64,000 nucleotides of DNA from positions 1-64,000 of the forward strand of contig CAZUJL010000023.1 in the NCBI GenBank assembly GCA_964620045.1, read 5' to 3'. Positions 1 to 11,203 of this stretch are shown in pieces. The position numbers and the translations under genes are program-made. The stretch is from VFKU01 sp964620045. GTDB taxonomy: Bacteria; Hydrogenedentota; Hydrogenedentia; Hydrogenedentales; GCA-2746185. A model generated the notes under the pieces. The model did no database searches, was not told the DNA's origin, and worked only from the letters and a program-made list of their open reading frames with translations. Each line of letters opens with the position of its first letter. Positions within the stretch are counted from its first letter, which is position 1.

Positions 1-3000
1 CTGAACCGCACGGGCACGGCCAACGGTACGGTCACTGTCAGCGGCTCGGGTCTCTCCACGCTCACTATCAGGATTTCCGGCATCAGGGGGCGCGGCAAGC
101 TCGTCATCAGCATCGCCGCCGGCACGGGTATTGGTCTTGGTTCGACTGCGGCGGCCGGGCCCAGCACGACGTTCACCGTCGACAACACGCCTCCGACCAT
201 CGCGATTAGCGCGCCGTCGGCGACGGTCACCAGCGCGGGTCCGGTGACCTACACCGTCACCTACACCGGCGCGGACGCGGTTTCGCTCGTGGCCGGCAAC
301 ATCACGCTGAACCGCACGGGTACGGCCAACGGCACGGTTGCCGTCAGCGGCACCGGCACGGCTACGCGTACGGTTACGATTTCGGGCATCACGGGCACCG
401 GCACGATCGGCATCAGCGTCGCCGCGGGTACGGCGTCCGACACGATCGGCAACACGGCGGCGGCGGCGGGTCCGAGTTCGACCTTCATCGTCGACAACGC
501 CGCGATCAGTGTGTCCATCGGCGCGCCGAGCACGAACCTGACGCGCTCCGGGCCGGTGACGATTCCCATCACGTATACCAACGCGAATACAGTCACCCTG
601 GTTCCGGGCAACGTCACGCTGAACACGACGGGCACCGCGACCGGTACGGTCAGCGTCAGCGGCACGGGTGTGACAAACCGCACGATCACCATCAGCAGCA
701 TCACGGGCGACGGTACGCTGAGCATCTCGCTCGCGGCGAACACGGCGCAGACCATCGGCGGCAGCCCCGCGCCGGCGGCCGGCCCGAGCGCCTCGATTAC
801 GGTCGACAACACGGCCCCCACTGTCGCGATTAGCTCGCCGGTTCCGGCCGTGAGCTGCGGCGAAAACATTGTCTACACGTTGACCTACTCCGGTGCACCG
901 GCCTTCGTGCTGAATCCGAGCCGGATCCAGCTCAACACGACGGGCAGCGCAACCGCGACGGTCAACGTCGATGCGCTCTCGAGCACCACGCACACGGTGA
1001 CCCTGAGCGGCGTAAGCGGCTTGGGCAACCTGAGCATCACGGTGCTCGCGAACAGCGCTACCGATGCCGCGGGTAACTCCGCCATCCAGACGGGCCCAAG
1101 CCCGACGGCGACGGTCGATACGGTGGCACCGAGCATTTCGATCGGCGCGCCGTCGGCCAGCTTCACGAACGTCGGCCCCGTGACCTTCACGATTACCTAC
1201 ACGAATGCGGACACGATCACGCTCTCGCCGTCCGATATCCAGCTCAACCTGACCGGTACCGCGAATGGCGTTGCCAGCGTCTCCGGCACGGGCAACACGA
1301 CCCGCACCGTGACGATTGGCAGCATCTCTGGCGAAGGCACGATCGGAATCTCGATCGCCGCCGATACCGCCGACGATGACACGTGCAACTCGGCGCCGGT
1401 CGCCGGCCCGAGCGCGACCTTCTCGGTTGACAACACGCCGCCGTCGGTGAGCATCAGCCCGCCGTCGGCACTGTTGACCACGGGCGGTCCGATTACCTAC
1501 ACGGTCACCTACACCGATGCGACGGCGATTACGCTGGCGCCGGGCAACATCACGCTGAACACCTCCGGCACCGCGACGGGTAGCGTCGCGGTTTCGGGCA
1601 GCGGCAACGCGCGCACGGTCACCATCAGCAGCATCACGGGTGATGGTTCACTCGGCATCACGGTGAATGCGGGCACGGCTTCGGACTCGGTGGGTAACCT
1701 TTCCCTGGCCGCCGGCCCGAGCGTGCCTGTGCTCGTCGACAACACCGCGCCGACCATCTCCATTGGCGCGCCGTCGGCCCCGCTCACCAACGCGGGCCCG
1801 ATCACCTATACCGTTTCATACACCGGCGCGGACAACATCCTGCTCGCTCCGGGCCTGGTCACGCTGAACACCACCGGCACGGCCACGGGCATTGTGAACG
1901 TGACCGGCGTGGGCACGACTGCGCGCACGGTTGAAATCTCGGGCATTACGGGCGACGGTACGCTCGGCATCAGCATCGCCGCCGCGAGCGCGTCCGACGC
2001 GATCGGCAACTTGTCGCTGGCCGCCGGCCCGAGCGCGACCTTCACGGTCGACAACTCCGGCCCGACCATCGCGATTGGCGCGCCGTCGGTTTCGGCCACG
2101 CGCAATGGTCCGGTGACGTACACCATCACCTATACCGATGCGTCGGCGATTACGCTGAGCAACTCGGACATCATCGTTAGCAACACGGGCAGCGCGACGG
2201 CGACCGCTTCGGTCTCCGGCTCCGGCACGACCACGCGCACCGTGACCTTCTCCGGCGCCGCCGGCGACGGCACGATCGGCTTCACGATTGCCGCGGGCAC
2301 GGCCTCGGACGCGGCGGGTAACGTGAGCGCCGCCGAAGGCCCGAGCGCAACGTTTACGGTCGACAACACGGGTCCGGTGATGTTCATCGGCCCGCCGTCG
2401 GCCGCCGCCACACGCAACGGCCCAATCACCTACACGGTGATCTACGCGTCGGCGAACGCGATTACGCTCAGCAACGGCGACATCACGCTGAATGCTACCG
2501 GCACCGCGACGGGTAGCGTTGCGGTCTCGGGCAGTGGCACCACCACGCGCACGGTCACCATCAGCGGTATCGCGGGTGACGGTACGTTGGGCATCTCCAT
2601 CGCCCCGGGTTCGGCCACGGATGCGGTTGGTAACCCGACGGATGCCGCCGGCCCGAGCGCGACCGTCACGGTCGACAACACGGCGCCGACGGTCTCCATC
2701 AGCGCGCCCTCGGCTTCGCTGACGGCCACGGGTCCGGTGACCTATACGGTGACGTACTCCGGCGCGAACGCGGTGACGCTGGCGCCGGGCAATATCTCGC
2801 TGAACGCCACCGGCGGCGCGACGGGTACGGTGTCGGTCTCCGGCACGGGCACCACGACGCGCACGGTCACCATCAGCAGCATCACGGGCAACGGCACGCT
2901 GGGCATCAACATTGCCGCGAGCACGGCTTCGGATACGGCTGGTAACACGGCCGCCGCGGCAGGCCCGAGCACGATCTTCACGGTCAGCAACACGCTGCCG

Positions 3001-4884
3001 AGCGTCTCGATCGGCGCGCCGTCGGCTGCGGCTACGCGCAATGGTCCGGTGACGATCCCGCTCACCTTCGCGCACGTCACCGCCGTCAACATGACTGCGG
3101 CGGATGTGACGCTGAACACGACCGGCACGGCGACGGGTACGGTGGCGCTCTCGGGCTCAGGCCTCGCAGCACGCACCGTGACCATCAACGGCATCTCGGG
3201 CAACGGCACGCTGAGCATCTCGATTGATGCGGGCGTCGGCCAGGACGCGTTGAGCAATCAGACGCCGGCCGCCGGCCCGAGCGCCACGATCATCGTGGAT
3301 AACGTCGCGCCGACGATCATGATTGGTTCGCCCTCGGTTGCGCAGATCAGCTCCGGCTCGATCTCGTTCCCGGTCATCTACACGGGCGCGGATGCGGTTT
3401 CGCTGCTCGCGGGCAATGTCACGCTGAACCGCACGGGTACAGCCAACGGTACGGTCGCCGTCAGCGGCACCGGCACCACGGATCGCACGGTCACCATCAA
3501 TGGCATCACGGGTGACGGCACGATCGGCATCAGCATCGCGGCGGCGACTGCCTCCGACATCGCGGGCAACACCGCGGCGGCGGCCGGTCCGAGCGCGACG
3601 GTCGCGGTCGACAACACGGGTCCCTCGCTCGTCATCGGCGCGCCTTCCGTGGCCGTTACGAACGACGGTCCGGTGACCTTCACGCTTACCTACGCCAGCG
3701 CGGCCTCCATCACGCTGGTTCCGGCGAATATCTCGCTGGTGAAGACGGGTACGGCCGACGCTGTGGTGTCGGTCTCGGGTAGTGGCACCACGTCGCGCAC
3801 GATTAGCCTGTTGAACCTGACGGGCGACGGCACGCTGCGCATCTCGATCGCCGCGGGCACCGCGGTGGATGAACTCGGTAACCTGGCGCTCGCCGCCGGT
3901 CCGAGCGCGGCCGTGACCGTGGACAACACGGTGCCGGTCATTACGATGCTCGGCAGCAACCCGGTCACTGTCGAATGGACGCTGCCCTACAACGACGCGG
4001 GCGCGACGGCCACCGATACGGTCGCCGGCAACCTCACGGGCGCGATCATCGCGACCAGCAACGTGAACGTGTGGGCGCCGGGCGCGTACACCGTGGCGTA
4101 CAACGTCATGGATACGGCCGGCAACCGCGCGGTGACGAAGATCCGCACGGTCAACGTGAACCAGGATCCGGAAGACAACACGGTCCTCGAGTTCCTCGGC
4201 CGCACGATCTGCCGTCCGGGCATCTGCGTGACGATCAACCCGAACGTCGTGTTCACGCCGGCGGGTTCGTTCAACCTGATCATCGATCGCCCGGCCTCGG
4301 GCGTCATCCCGGCCGGCCTGTTCGACAGCATCCTGACCGGTACTTGGTTCGACGTGAAGCCTTACAGCATCGCGGCGAACAACCTGGGCACGGTGACGCT
4401 CGAATACGGCGATGCGCTGGCGCGTGCGCGTGCCCGCGCCGGTTCCAGCCGCGTGATCGATGAAGAAGACCTCTTCATCTACTACATCAATCCGGAAACG
4501 GGTGATATCGAAACGCTCGACGCCACGGTCAACACCGCGCAGGAAACGGTGACGGCGAACATCCGGCAGCTCGGTGTGTACGCGGTCGGCGCGTTCTCGG
4601 AGCCGGTCGCCGAAGGCGATACCGACGCCGACCTGCTCGAAGACGCCGATGAAATCATCCTCGGCACCGATCCGAACAACATTGATACGGACGGTGACGG
4701 CGTGATCGACGGTACCGAAGTCGAACTGGGCACCGACCCGCTCGATCCCTTCGACTTCCCGTCGCTGCCGGTGGCCTCGCCGAAGGGCCTGCTGGCGACA
4801 GTGCTAGGCATCGCGCTGCTCAGTGTGGCGCTGGTAACGGGCCGGCAAACGCGTCGCCGGGCCCTCGCGAAACGCGAGCAATAA
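1..4884 (+). CDS. Giant secreted tandem-repeat surface protein, 3' part (5' end outside window)
   Basis: The frame is open from base 1, so the start lies upstream; 1627 residues are visible. A partial repeat is followed by 12 Ig-like repeats of about 104 residues with the pattern IGAPS..TxxGPVTYTVTY...GTLGISIAAGTASD..GN..AAGPSATFTVDN. Residues ~1313-1390 resemble a DUF5011-type Ig-like domain (VITMLGSNPVTVE...YNDAGATATD). A unique domain follows to ~1540, then calcium-type DxDxDG/LGTDP motifs (1540-1580) and a C-terminal LP-x-GL...hydrophobic...RRR tail (1589-1620) resembling IPTL-CTERM sorting signals. Role inferred: cell-surface or matrix adhesin. Only four cysteines are visible (residues 286 and 462, and two in ICRPGIC). 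The pseudopilin gene follows 62 nt downstream. Confidence 0.85.
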   Translation: MNRTGTANGTVTVSGSGLSTLTIRISGIRGRGKLVISIAAGTGIGLGSTAAAGPSTTFTVDNTPPTIAISAPSATVTSAGPVTYTVTYTGADAVSLVAGNITLNRTGTANGTVAVSGTGTATRTVTISGITGTGTIGISVAAGTASDTIGNTAAAAGPSSTFIVDNAAISVSIGAPSTNLTRSGPVTIPITYTNANTVTLVPGNVTLNTTGTATGTVSVSGTGVTNRTITISSITGDGTLSISLAANTAQTIGGSPAPAAGPSASITVDNTAPTVAISSPVPAVSCGENIVYTLTYSGAPAFVLNPSRIQLNTTGSATATVNVDALSSTTHTVTLSGVSGLGNLSITVLANSATDAAGNSAIQTGPSPTATVDTVAPSISIGAPSASFTNVGPVTFTITYTNADTITLSPSDIQLNLTGTANGVASVSGTGNTTRTVTIGSISGEGTIGISIAADTADDDTCNSAPVAGPSATFSVDNTPPSVSISPPSALLTTGGPITYTVTYTDATAITLAPGNITLNTSGTATGSVAVSGSGNARTVTISSITGDGSLGITVNAGTASDSVGNLSLAAGPSVPVLVDNTAPTISIGAPSAPLTNAGPITYTVSYTGADNILLAPGLVTLNTTGTATGIVNVTGVGTTARTVEISGITGDGTLGISIAAASASDAIGNLSLAAGPSATFTVDNSGPTIAIGAPSVSATRNGPVTYTITYTDASAITLSNSDIIVSNTGSATATASVSGSGTTTRTVTFSGAAGDGTIGFTIAAGTASDAAGNVSAAEGPSATFTVDNTGPVMFIGPPSAAATRNGPITYTVIYASANAITLSNGDITLNATGTATGSVAVSGSGTTTRTVTISGIAGDGTLGISIAPGSATDAVGNPTDAAGPSATVTVDNTAPTVSISAPSASLTATGPVTYTVTYSGANAVTLAPGNISLNATGGATGTVSVSGTGTTTRTVTISSITGNGTLGINIAASTASDTAGNTAAAAGPSTIFTVSNTLPSVSIGAPSAAATRNGPVTIPLTFAHVTAVNMTAADVTLNTTGTATGTVALSGSGLAARTVTINGISGNGTLSISIDAGVGQDALSNQTPAAGPSATIIVDNVAPTIMIGSPSVAQISSGSISFPVIYTGADAVSLLAGNVTLNRTGTANGTVAVSGTGTTDRTVTINGITGDGTIGISIAAATASDIAGNTAAAAGPSATVAVDNTGPSLVIGAPSVAVTNDGPVTFTLTYASAASITLVPANISLVKTGTADAVVSVSGSGTTSRTISLLNLTGDGTLRISIAAGTAVDELGNLALAAGPSAAVTVDNTVPVITMLGSNPVTVEWTLPYNDAGATATDTVAGNLTGAIIATSNVNVWAPGAYTVAYNVMDTAGNRAVTKIRTVNVNQDPEDNTVLEFLGRTICRPGICVTINPNVVFTPAGSFNLIIDRPASGVIPAGLFDSILTGTWFDVKPYSIAANNLGTVTLEYGDALARARARAGSSRVIDEEDLFIYYINPETGDIETLDATVNTAQETVTANIRQLGVYAVGAFSEPVAEGDTDADLLEDADEIILGTDPNNIDTDGDGVIDGTEVELGTDPLDPFDFPSLPVASPKGLLATVLGIALLSVALVTGRQTRRRALAKREQ
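196..3936 (+). repeat. Tandem coding repeat, 12 units of about 312 bp
   Basis: Each unit encodes one Ig-like domain starting near [T/S]-[I/V]-x-I-G-A-P-S and ending near AAGPSATFTVDNTAP. Units are diverged at DNA level but keep recurring blocks such as GGCACCGCGACGGGTA and CACGGTCGACAAC. The third unit (about 817-1126) is the most divergent. A further partial unit precedes base 196. Confidence 0.9.
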
Positions 4885-4946
4885 CGACGCAGAACTAATC
4901 AACGGAACCAATGGACAACAAACAGAAAAGATATGGGGAAGGAATC

Positions 4947-6011
4947 ATGAAGAAGCGAAACGGATTTACCTTAATCGAGTTGCTGGTGGTGATTGCGATC
5001 ATCGGCATCCTGGCGGCGATTCTGCTGCCGGCCCTGGCGCGGGCGCGTGAAGCCGCGCGGCGCGCGTCCTGCGCGAACAACCTGAAGCAGTTCGGGTTGG
5101 CGCTCAAGATGTACGCCAACGAAAGCAAGGGCAACAAGATGCCGCCGGTGGTGTTCCCGCACGAGGACGAAGTCGGCGGGTTTATCGACCCGACGGTCAT
5201 GGCCGGCTTGCTGATGGCGGATCCGATCGCTGTATATCCGGAATACGTGTCGGACTCGAACATCTACTTCTGCCCGTCCGACTTTCACCGTCCGAATCCG
5301 ATGGAGCAGGCGCGCCGCATTAACATGATCGCGACGACGCAGGGCCTTACGGCGCGCGATCGCTACGATGCGTGGGTGTGCGCGCTCGGCCCCACGTCCT
5401 ATGCGTATCTCGGTTGGGTTGCGCTGCAGGATGAGCCGAACTGCGGTAGCGATTCCGCGCTGATCGACTCGGAAATCTTCGCGATTCGCTTCATGGTGGC
5501 CGGTATGGTGGACGCCCAGGGCTGGAACCCGTTTTCTCACGATGACGACATCGACTGGCGCGCCGACGGCTTCGAAGATCTCGGCATCACAAACGAGATC
5601 GCGAGCTGCTGGGGCTCGGGCCCGACCACGAGCAGCGTGCGTACGCGCGAAGGCATCGAGCGGTTCTTCATCACCGACGTGAACAATCCGGGCGAAAATG
5701 CCCGCGCGCAGAGCAGCATTCCGCTGATGGTCGACATGGTGAGCGCGCCGAACCCGTCCACCAGCGAATTCCCGACGGAGATCGACGGTCTGCCGGTCGG
5801 CGGCAAACTCCAGCGCTTTAACCACGCGCCGGGCGGCATGAACGCGCTCTACCTCGACGGCCACGTGGACTTCATCAAGTACCGCGAGCACTACCCGGCC
5901 TCGCCCGGCGCCACGTTCTATCTGGGCGGCGCGACGAGCTGGGCCAGCTCCGGCGAAGACCTCTGGAAGGCCTACGCCATCCAGCCGAACGGTGGTCCGT
6001 TCCCGGAATAA
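4947..6011 (+). CDS. DUF1559 prepilin-like protein (type II secretion/type IV pilin N-terminus)
   Basis: The 354-residue product begins MKKRNG|FTLIELLVVIAI, a class III prepilin cleavage motif (cut after Gly6) followed by the hydrophobic helix expected for insertion into a pseudopilus. The rest matches the DUF1559 family abundant in Planctomycetota. These usually end with an H-x9-DG motif; here it is H-x10-DG (His about residue 293, in NHAPGG...YLDGH). I chose ATG 4947 because GGGGAAGGA lies just upstream; an in-frame ATG at 4911 would put 12 residues before the pilin motif. Function of the family is not established; a role in surface structures is inferred. It may be co-transcribed with the upstream repeat protein. 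Confidence 0.88.
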   Translation: MKKRNGFTLIELLVVIAIIGILAAILLPALARAREAARRASCANNLKQFGLALKMYANESKGNKMPPVVFPHEDEVGGFIDPTVMAGLLMADPIAVYPEYVSDSNIYFCPSDFHRPNPMEQARRINMIATTQGLTARDRYDAWVCALGPTSYAYLGWVALQDEPNCGSDSALIDSEIFAIRFMVAGMVDAQGWNPFSHDDDIDWRADGFEDLGITNEIASCWGSGPTTSSVRTREGIERFFITDVNNPGENARAQSSIPLMVDMVSAPNPSTSEFPTEIDGLPVGGKLQRFNHAPGGMNALYLDGHVDFIKYREHYPASPGATFYLGGATSWASSGEDLWKAYAIQPNGGPFPE

Positions 6012-6036
6012 CGCACGAATCGACAGTTCGAATTAC

Positions 6037-6075
6037 AGCGCCGCAGGCCTGGTAGGTGGGATGGCCTGCGGCGCT
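6037..6075. terminator. Hairpin between convergent genes
   Basis: A perfect 13-bp inverted repeat (AGCGCCGCAGGCC / GGCCTGCGGCGCT) with a 13-nt loop lies 25 nt after the pilin-like gene and 27 nt before the end of the opposite DUF1552 gene. The plus-strand side is followed only by a weakly T-rich stretch, so it is a probable bidirectional terminator rather than a canonical one. Confidence 0.6.
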
Positions 6076-6102
6076 TCGTATTGATTTAGCGTCGGCGAGC
6101 GA

Positions 6103-7438
6103 CTACAGATCCGTCAACTGCTCGAGTCGGCCGGTACTGTCGCCGAGTTGATCGGTGTGCGCACCCATGCGATCGAGCATCGACAGGAACAGGTTATTCA
6201 TGGGGAGCCGGTCTTCGTACTTCAGGTGGCGCCCGGTCTGGATTGTGCCGTTTGCGCCGCCGGCAAGGATGAGCGGCAGGTCATCGTGGTCGTGATCGTT
6301 GCCATCGCTGAGGCCACCGCCGCACAGAATCATGGAGTGATCGAGCAGCGTGCCGCCGTATTCTTCAACCGACTTCATCTGCTCCAGCAAGTACGCGAAT
6401 TGTTCAACATGGTGCGTGTTGATTTTGATGAGCTGCTCGATTTTCTTCTCATCGCCGAGGTGATGGCTCAGTTCGTGGTGCGCGCCGTCGACGCCAATCT
6501 CGGTATGCCGGCGATCGGAGCCTTCGGTTCCAATCATGAACGTAATGACGCGGGTCTGATCGGTGCGGAACGCGAGCACCTGCAGGTCGCACATGAGGCG
6601 CGCGTACTCGACGAAATCGGAGGGCTTCTCCTCCGCCGGCACCTTGAAGTCCGCCATTTGCAGGGTTTCGAGGTTCTCGGCCGACTCAATGCGCTGCTCC
6701 AGCTTGCGCACGGCGTACAGGTACTCGTCTAGCTTGCGGCGGTCCGTGTTGCCGAGGCTGCCCATGAGCTTGCGGGTATCTTCGGCCACCAAGTCCAACA
6801 TGCTGCGGCGGTACATACGCTTGGTGGCGCGCTGTTCCGGTGAGAGGCTCGGGTCGAAGTTGCCAAACAGGCGATCGAAGACCGCGCGCGGGTCGGACTC
6901 CGGCGGGTTCGGCGTGTGCGCCGTGCGCCAGGAAATGCTGTTGGAATACGCGCAGCTATAGCCGGTGTCGCACGAGCCCGCGAGCTTCCCGCGCTCCAGC
7001 GTCAGCTCCAGCGACGACAGGCGCGTCTGGTCGCCGATGAATTCCGCCGCGACCTGGTCGACGGAAATGCCGTTGCGGATGTCGGCGCCCGCCGTTTTCT
7101 TGGGATGGACGCCGGTGAGGAAAGCCGCCGACGCGCGCGCGTGGTCGCCGCCGCCGTCGCCCAGGGAATTCCCGTTCATCTGCGCGAGGCCGGCGATGAC
7201 GTTGATCTGCTGCTTGTGCGCTTCGAGCGGGCTCAGGATCGGCGAGAGCGCCAGCGCACCGTTCACTACTTGCGGCGTCCACTGTTCCATGATCACGCCG
7301 TTGGGCAGGTACACGATCCCCATGCGCGTGGGCGCGACCGGCGTCGCTGAGGCCTGAGCTGCGGGAATCATCGCGTCGAGCGCCGGCAGGGCCAGCGCCG
7401 CGCCCATGCCGCGCAGGAACGTGCGCCGCGACAGGTGT

Positions 7439-7458
<20 letters not shown>
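6103..7458 (-). CDS. DUF1552 domain protein, Tat-exported
   Basis: A 451-residue product with an N-terminal twin-arginine signal (SRRTFLRG followed by a hydrophobic stretch ending PAAQA). The body matches DUF1552, a family of predicted exported proteins almost always encoded beside DUF1592/DUF1587 cytochrome-like proteins in Planctomycetota and relatives. TTG 7458 is preferred: GGGAGG lies 8 nt upstream, and longer versions would run into the body of the upstream gene without a signal peptide at the N-terminus. The start overlaps the end of the DUF1592 gene by 20 nt, so the two are probably translationally coupled. Biochemical role unknown; an exported partner of the cytochrome-like protein is inferred. 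Confidence 0.85.
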
Positions 7459-9439
<1,981 letters not shown>

Positions 9440-9560
9440 GGGGTGAGTATAAAAATAAACCGCCGGTGGTACCAGTAATTGATTGTCTCAACTAAAGCGG
9501 TGGAGGATGATAATATAGGACGCTTTGTTGGATGGAGCCATCAAATCCATCGAATCTGAT

Positions 9561-10265
9561 ATGGACAAGCCGACGATGATACGGATGGTATCGATTGTAT
9601 TGCTCTTGTGCTTCGCGACTGCAGCACAAGAGTCGGATCAGCCAGCATCCTCGAAAACAGGCCTGATTGAAAAAGTTCCTGATGAACTCCGCGTTCGCTT
9701 CATAATGCGCGCGCTGGATGATCCGACTTTCAATCCCGAAGCGCTTGTCTTTCCAATCAGTGCAGCGGATCTGCTCCCCGCAACCGACAATGCCCTCGAT
9801 ATAGGCCAGCCTTGGGAGAATATCGACCTTACGATCACGTTGCTCGGCATCGAAATTGCCCCAATTACCACGCTCAATGAATCTCGACAAGAAGTTCCTG
9901 GCTCTGCCTTACTCGCTACACTTCGCGTCGACTTCAAAACACCCGCACGTAAGGACATCCTTCGCCGGACTGGATTTTTTCCAGATTACAATTGGGCTCA
10001 CCTCCATACTTCTGGTGACGCCTTCACAAAAGTCCCCACCTATATTTACCGTGCGCCTACTCACGATTTACCCTTACTCACCCATAACATTCCTCTTGAG
10101 GTTGATACCATCAAAGGGATTGTTCCATTTACCGTCGAAGCTATCGCAAAAGATCACCCAACGTTTGTGCCCACCAGCACCCTTGAAATAGATCTCACTC
10201 GCTTTTATTCTGCAGGAAGGGTTCGATTTAAATTTCCCACACCTAGTCCCGATCGAAATTTGTGA
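9561..10265 (+). CDS. Hypothetical exported protein
   Basis: A 234-residue protein I do not recognise. The N-terminus (MIRMVSIVLLLCFATAAQ) looks like a signal peptide, and the mature part is rich in beta-type alternation with no cysteines or obvious catalytic motif. Starts at TTG 9525/9528, ATG 9561, ATG 9576 and ATG 9588 are possible; 9561 is a compromise because no strong ribosome-binding site precedes any of them. Base composition is visibly more AT-rich than the flanking genes, which hints at recent acquisition. It is divergent from the DUF1592 gene and convergent with the TRIC-family gene. Confidence 0.6.
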   Translation: MDKPTMIRMVSIVLLLCFATAAQESDQPASSKTGLIEKVPDELRVRFIMRALDDPTFNPEALVFPISAADLLPATDNALDIGQPWENIDLTITLLGIEIAPITTLNESRQEVPGSALLATLRVDFKTPARKDILRRTGFFPDYNWAHLHTSGDAFTKVPTYIYRAPTHDLPLLTHNIPLEVDTIKGIVPFTVEAIAKDHPTFVPTSTLEIDLTRFYSAGRVRFKFPTPSPDRNL

Positions 10266-10382
10266 ATCGCATTTTAGGGTGAAATCGGCGTCCGAATTGG
10301 TTCTCGTTCAGAAACGTGGCCGGGATTTGCTCTTCTATGCGGTCAATGAATACCTTCTCAGGCATTGCCAAATATGATGAAG

Positions 10383-11045
10383 CTAGATTTCTCTGTCGTG
10401 TTCGCCCGCGCCGCTGTGGCGGTCGCGGAAGACGGGCAGGCTGAGGTCTAACTTCAGGGACGCGAGGCGCAGCGCGAGTGTCACGCTGAAGCCCGCGACC
10501 ATGGGGAACGACGTGACGGGCTCGATTTTCGACAAGGCAACGTAGGTGGCGGCTCCGGCTAGCGCGGGGGTCGCGTAGAGATCGCGCGAGAAGAAAATCC
10601 GTGGCATTTCGTTGCACAGCAGATCGCGTAGCAGCCCGCCGACCGCTCCGGTCATCGCGCCCATCATGACGGCGATCAACATTGTCGTGCCCAGATCCAG
10701 TGCCTTCTGCGCGCCGAGCACGGTGAACAGCGCCAGGCCCAATGCATCGAGCACGAGGAGCAGTCGGTTAGGCGCTCGCAGGTAACGCACCGAGAAGAAC
10801 GTCACCGCTACGGAGGCTCCGGCGACAAGGAGGTACGCATTGTCGACCACCCAGAACACAGGCTGGTCGAGCACGAGATCCCGCAGGGTGCCGCCGCCGA
10901 GCGCAGTTACCGAACCCACGACGGTTACGCCGAACAAGTCCATGCGTTTTTGCCCGCCCGAAAGACACCCGGAAGCCGCAAACACGGCCACGCCGATGAG
11001 TTGGGCGACGTAACTGACGGTATCGACGAGTGAGCCTAACTGCAT
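10383..11045 (-). CDS. TRIC/UPF0126 family membrane protein
   Basis: The 220-residue protein has about seven hydrophobic segments and two internally similar halves with GGG-TLRD (VTALGGGTLRDLVL) and GG-LLRD (GAVGGLLRDLLC). These are hallmarks of UPF0126, the prokaryotic TRIC fold also annotated as glycine transporter domain. Bacterial members form trimeric cation-conducting channels; the physiological substrate here cannot be told. The first residues MQLGSLVDTVSYVAQLIG lead straight into TM1, supporting ATG 11045. The gene lies 30 nt downstream of the tRNA-Gly gene on the same strand and could be read from the same promoter. Confidence 0.85.
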   Translation of the reverse strand: MQLGSLVDTVSYVAQLIGVAVFAASGCLSGGQKRMDLFGVTVVGSVTALGGGTLRDLVLDQPVFWVVDNAYLLVAGASVAVTFFSVRYLRAPNRLLLVLDALGLALFTVLGAQKALDLGTTMLIAVMMGAMTGAVGGLLRDLLCNEMPRIFFSRDLYATPALAGAATYVALSKIEPVTSFPMVAGFSVTLALRLASLKLDLSLPVFRDRHSGAGEHDREI

Positions 11046-11075
11046 GGTAGTGGGCCGAACCTGGCGAGTTTTAAA

Positions 11076-11151
11076 TGGAGCGGGAAACGGGGTTCGAACC
11101 CGCGACCCTTAGCTTGGGAAGCTAATGCTCTACCAACTGAGCTATTCCCGC
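11076..11151 (-). tRNA. tRNA-Gly (anticodon CCC)
   Basis: A complete 76-nt cloverleaf: acceptor GCGGGAA/TTCCCGC, D-arm GCTC..GAGC with AGTTGGTA loop, anticodon stem TTAGC/GCTAA with loop TTCCCAA (anticodon CCC), and T-arm GCGGG-TTCGAAC-CCCGT. The discriminator is T and the CCA tail is encoded in the gene. It reads the GGG glycine codon. Confidence 0.97.
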
Positions 11152-11203
11152 GAAGAGGGTCTATTTTAGGATTGGCTGGCGGGTGAGTCAAGACCGGCAC
11201 GGT

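Noticed and set aside
1816..3075. Long minus-strand open frame (about 419 codons) inside the repeat protein gene
   Set aside because: Arg-rich, repetitive and without family resemblance; it is the antisense shadow of the tandem repeats.
196..3936. Regular ~312-bp tandem repeats considered as CRISPR or satellite DNA
   Set aside because: The repeats are fully coding, diverged at synonymous and some amino-acid positions, and far longer than CRISPR repeats; they encode Ig-like domains.
10243..10365. 40-codon minus-strand frame (MPEKVFIDRIEEQIPATF...) at the end of the hypothetical exported gene
   Set aside because: It looks protein-like but has no ribosome-binding site and overlaps a better-supported gene end; at most a remnant.
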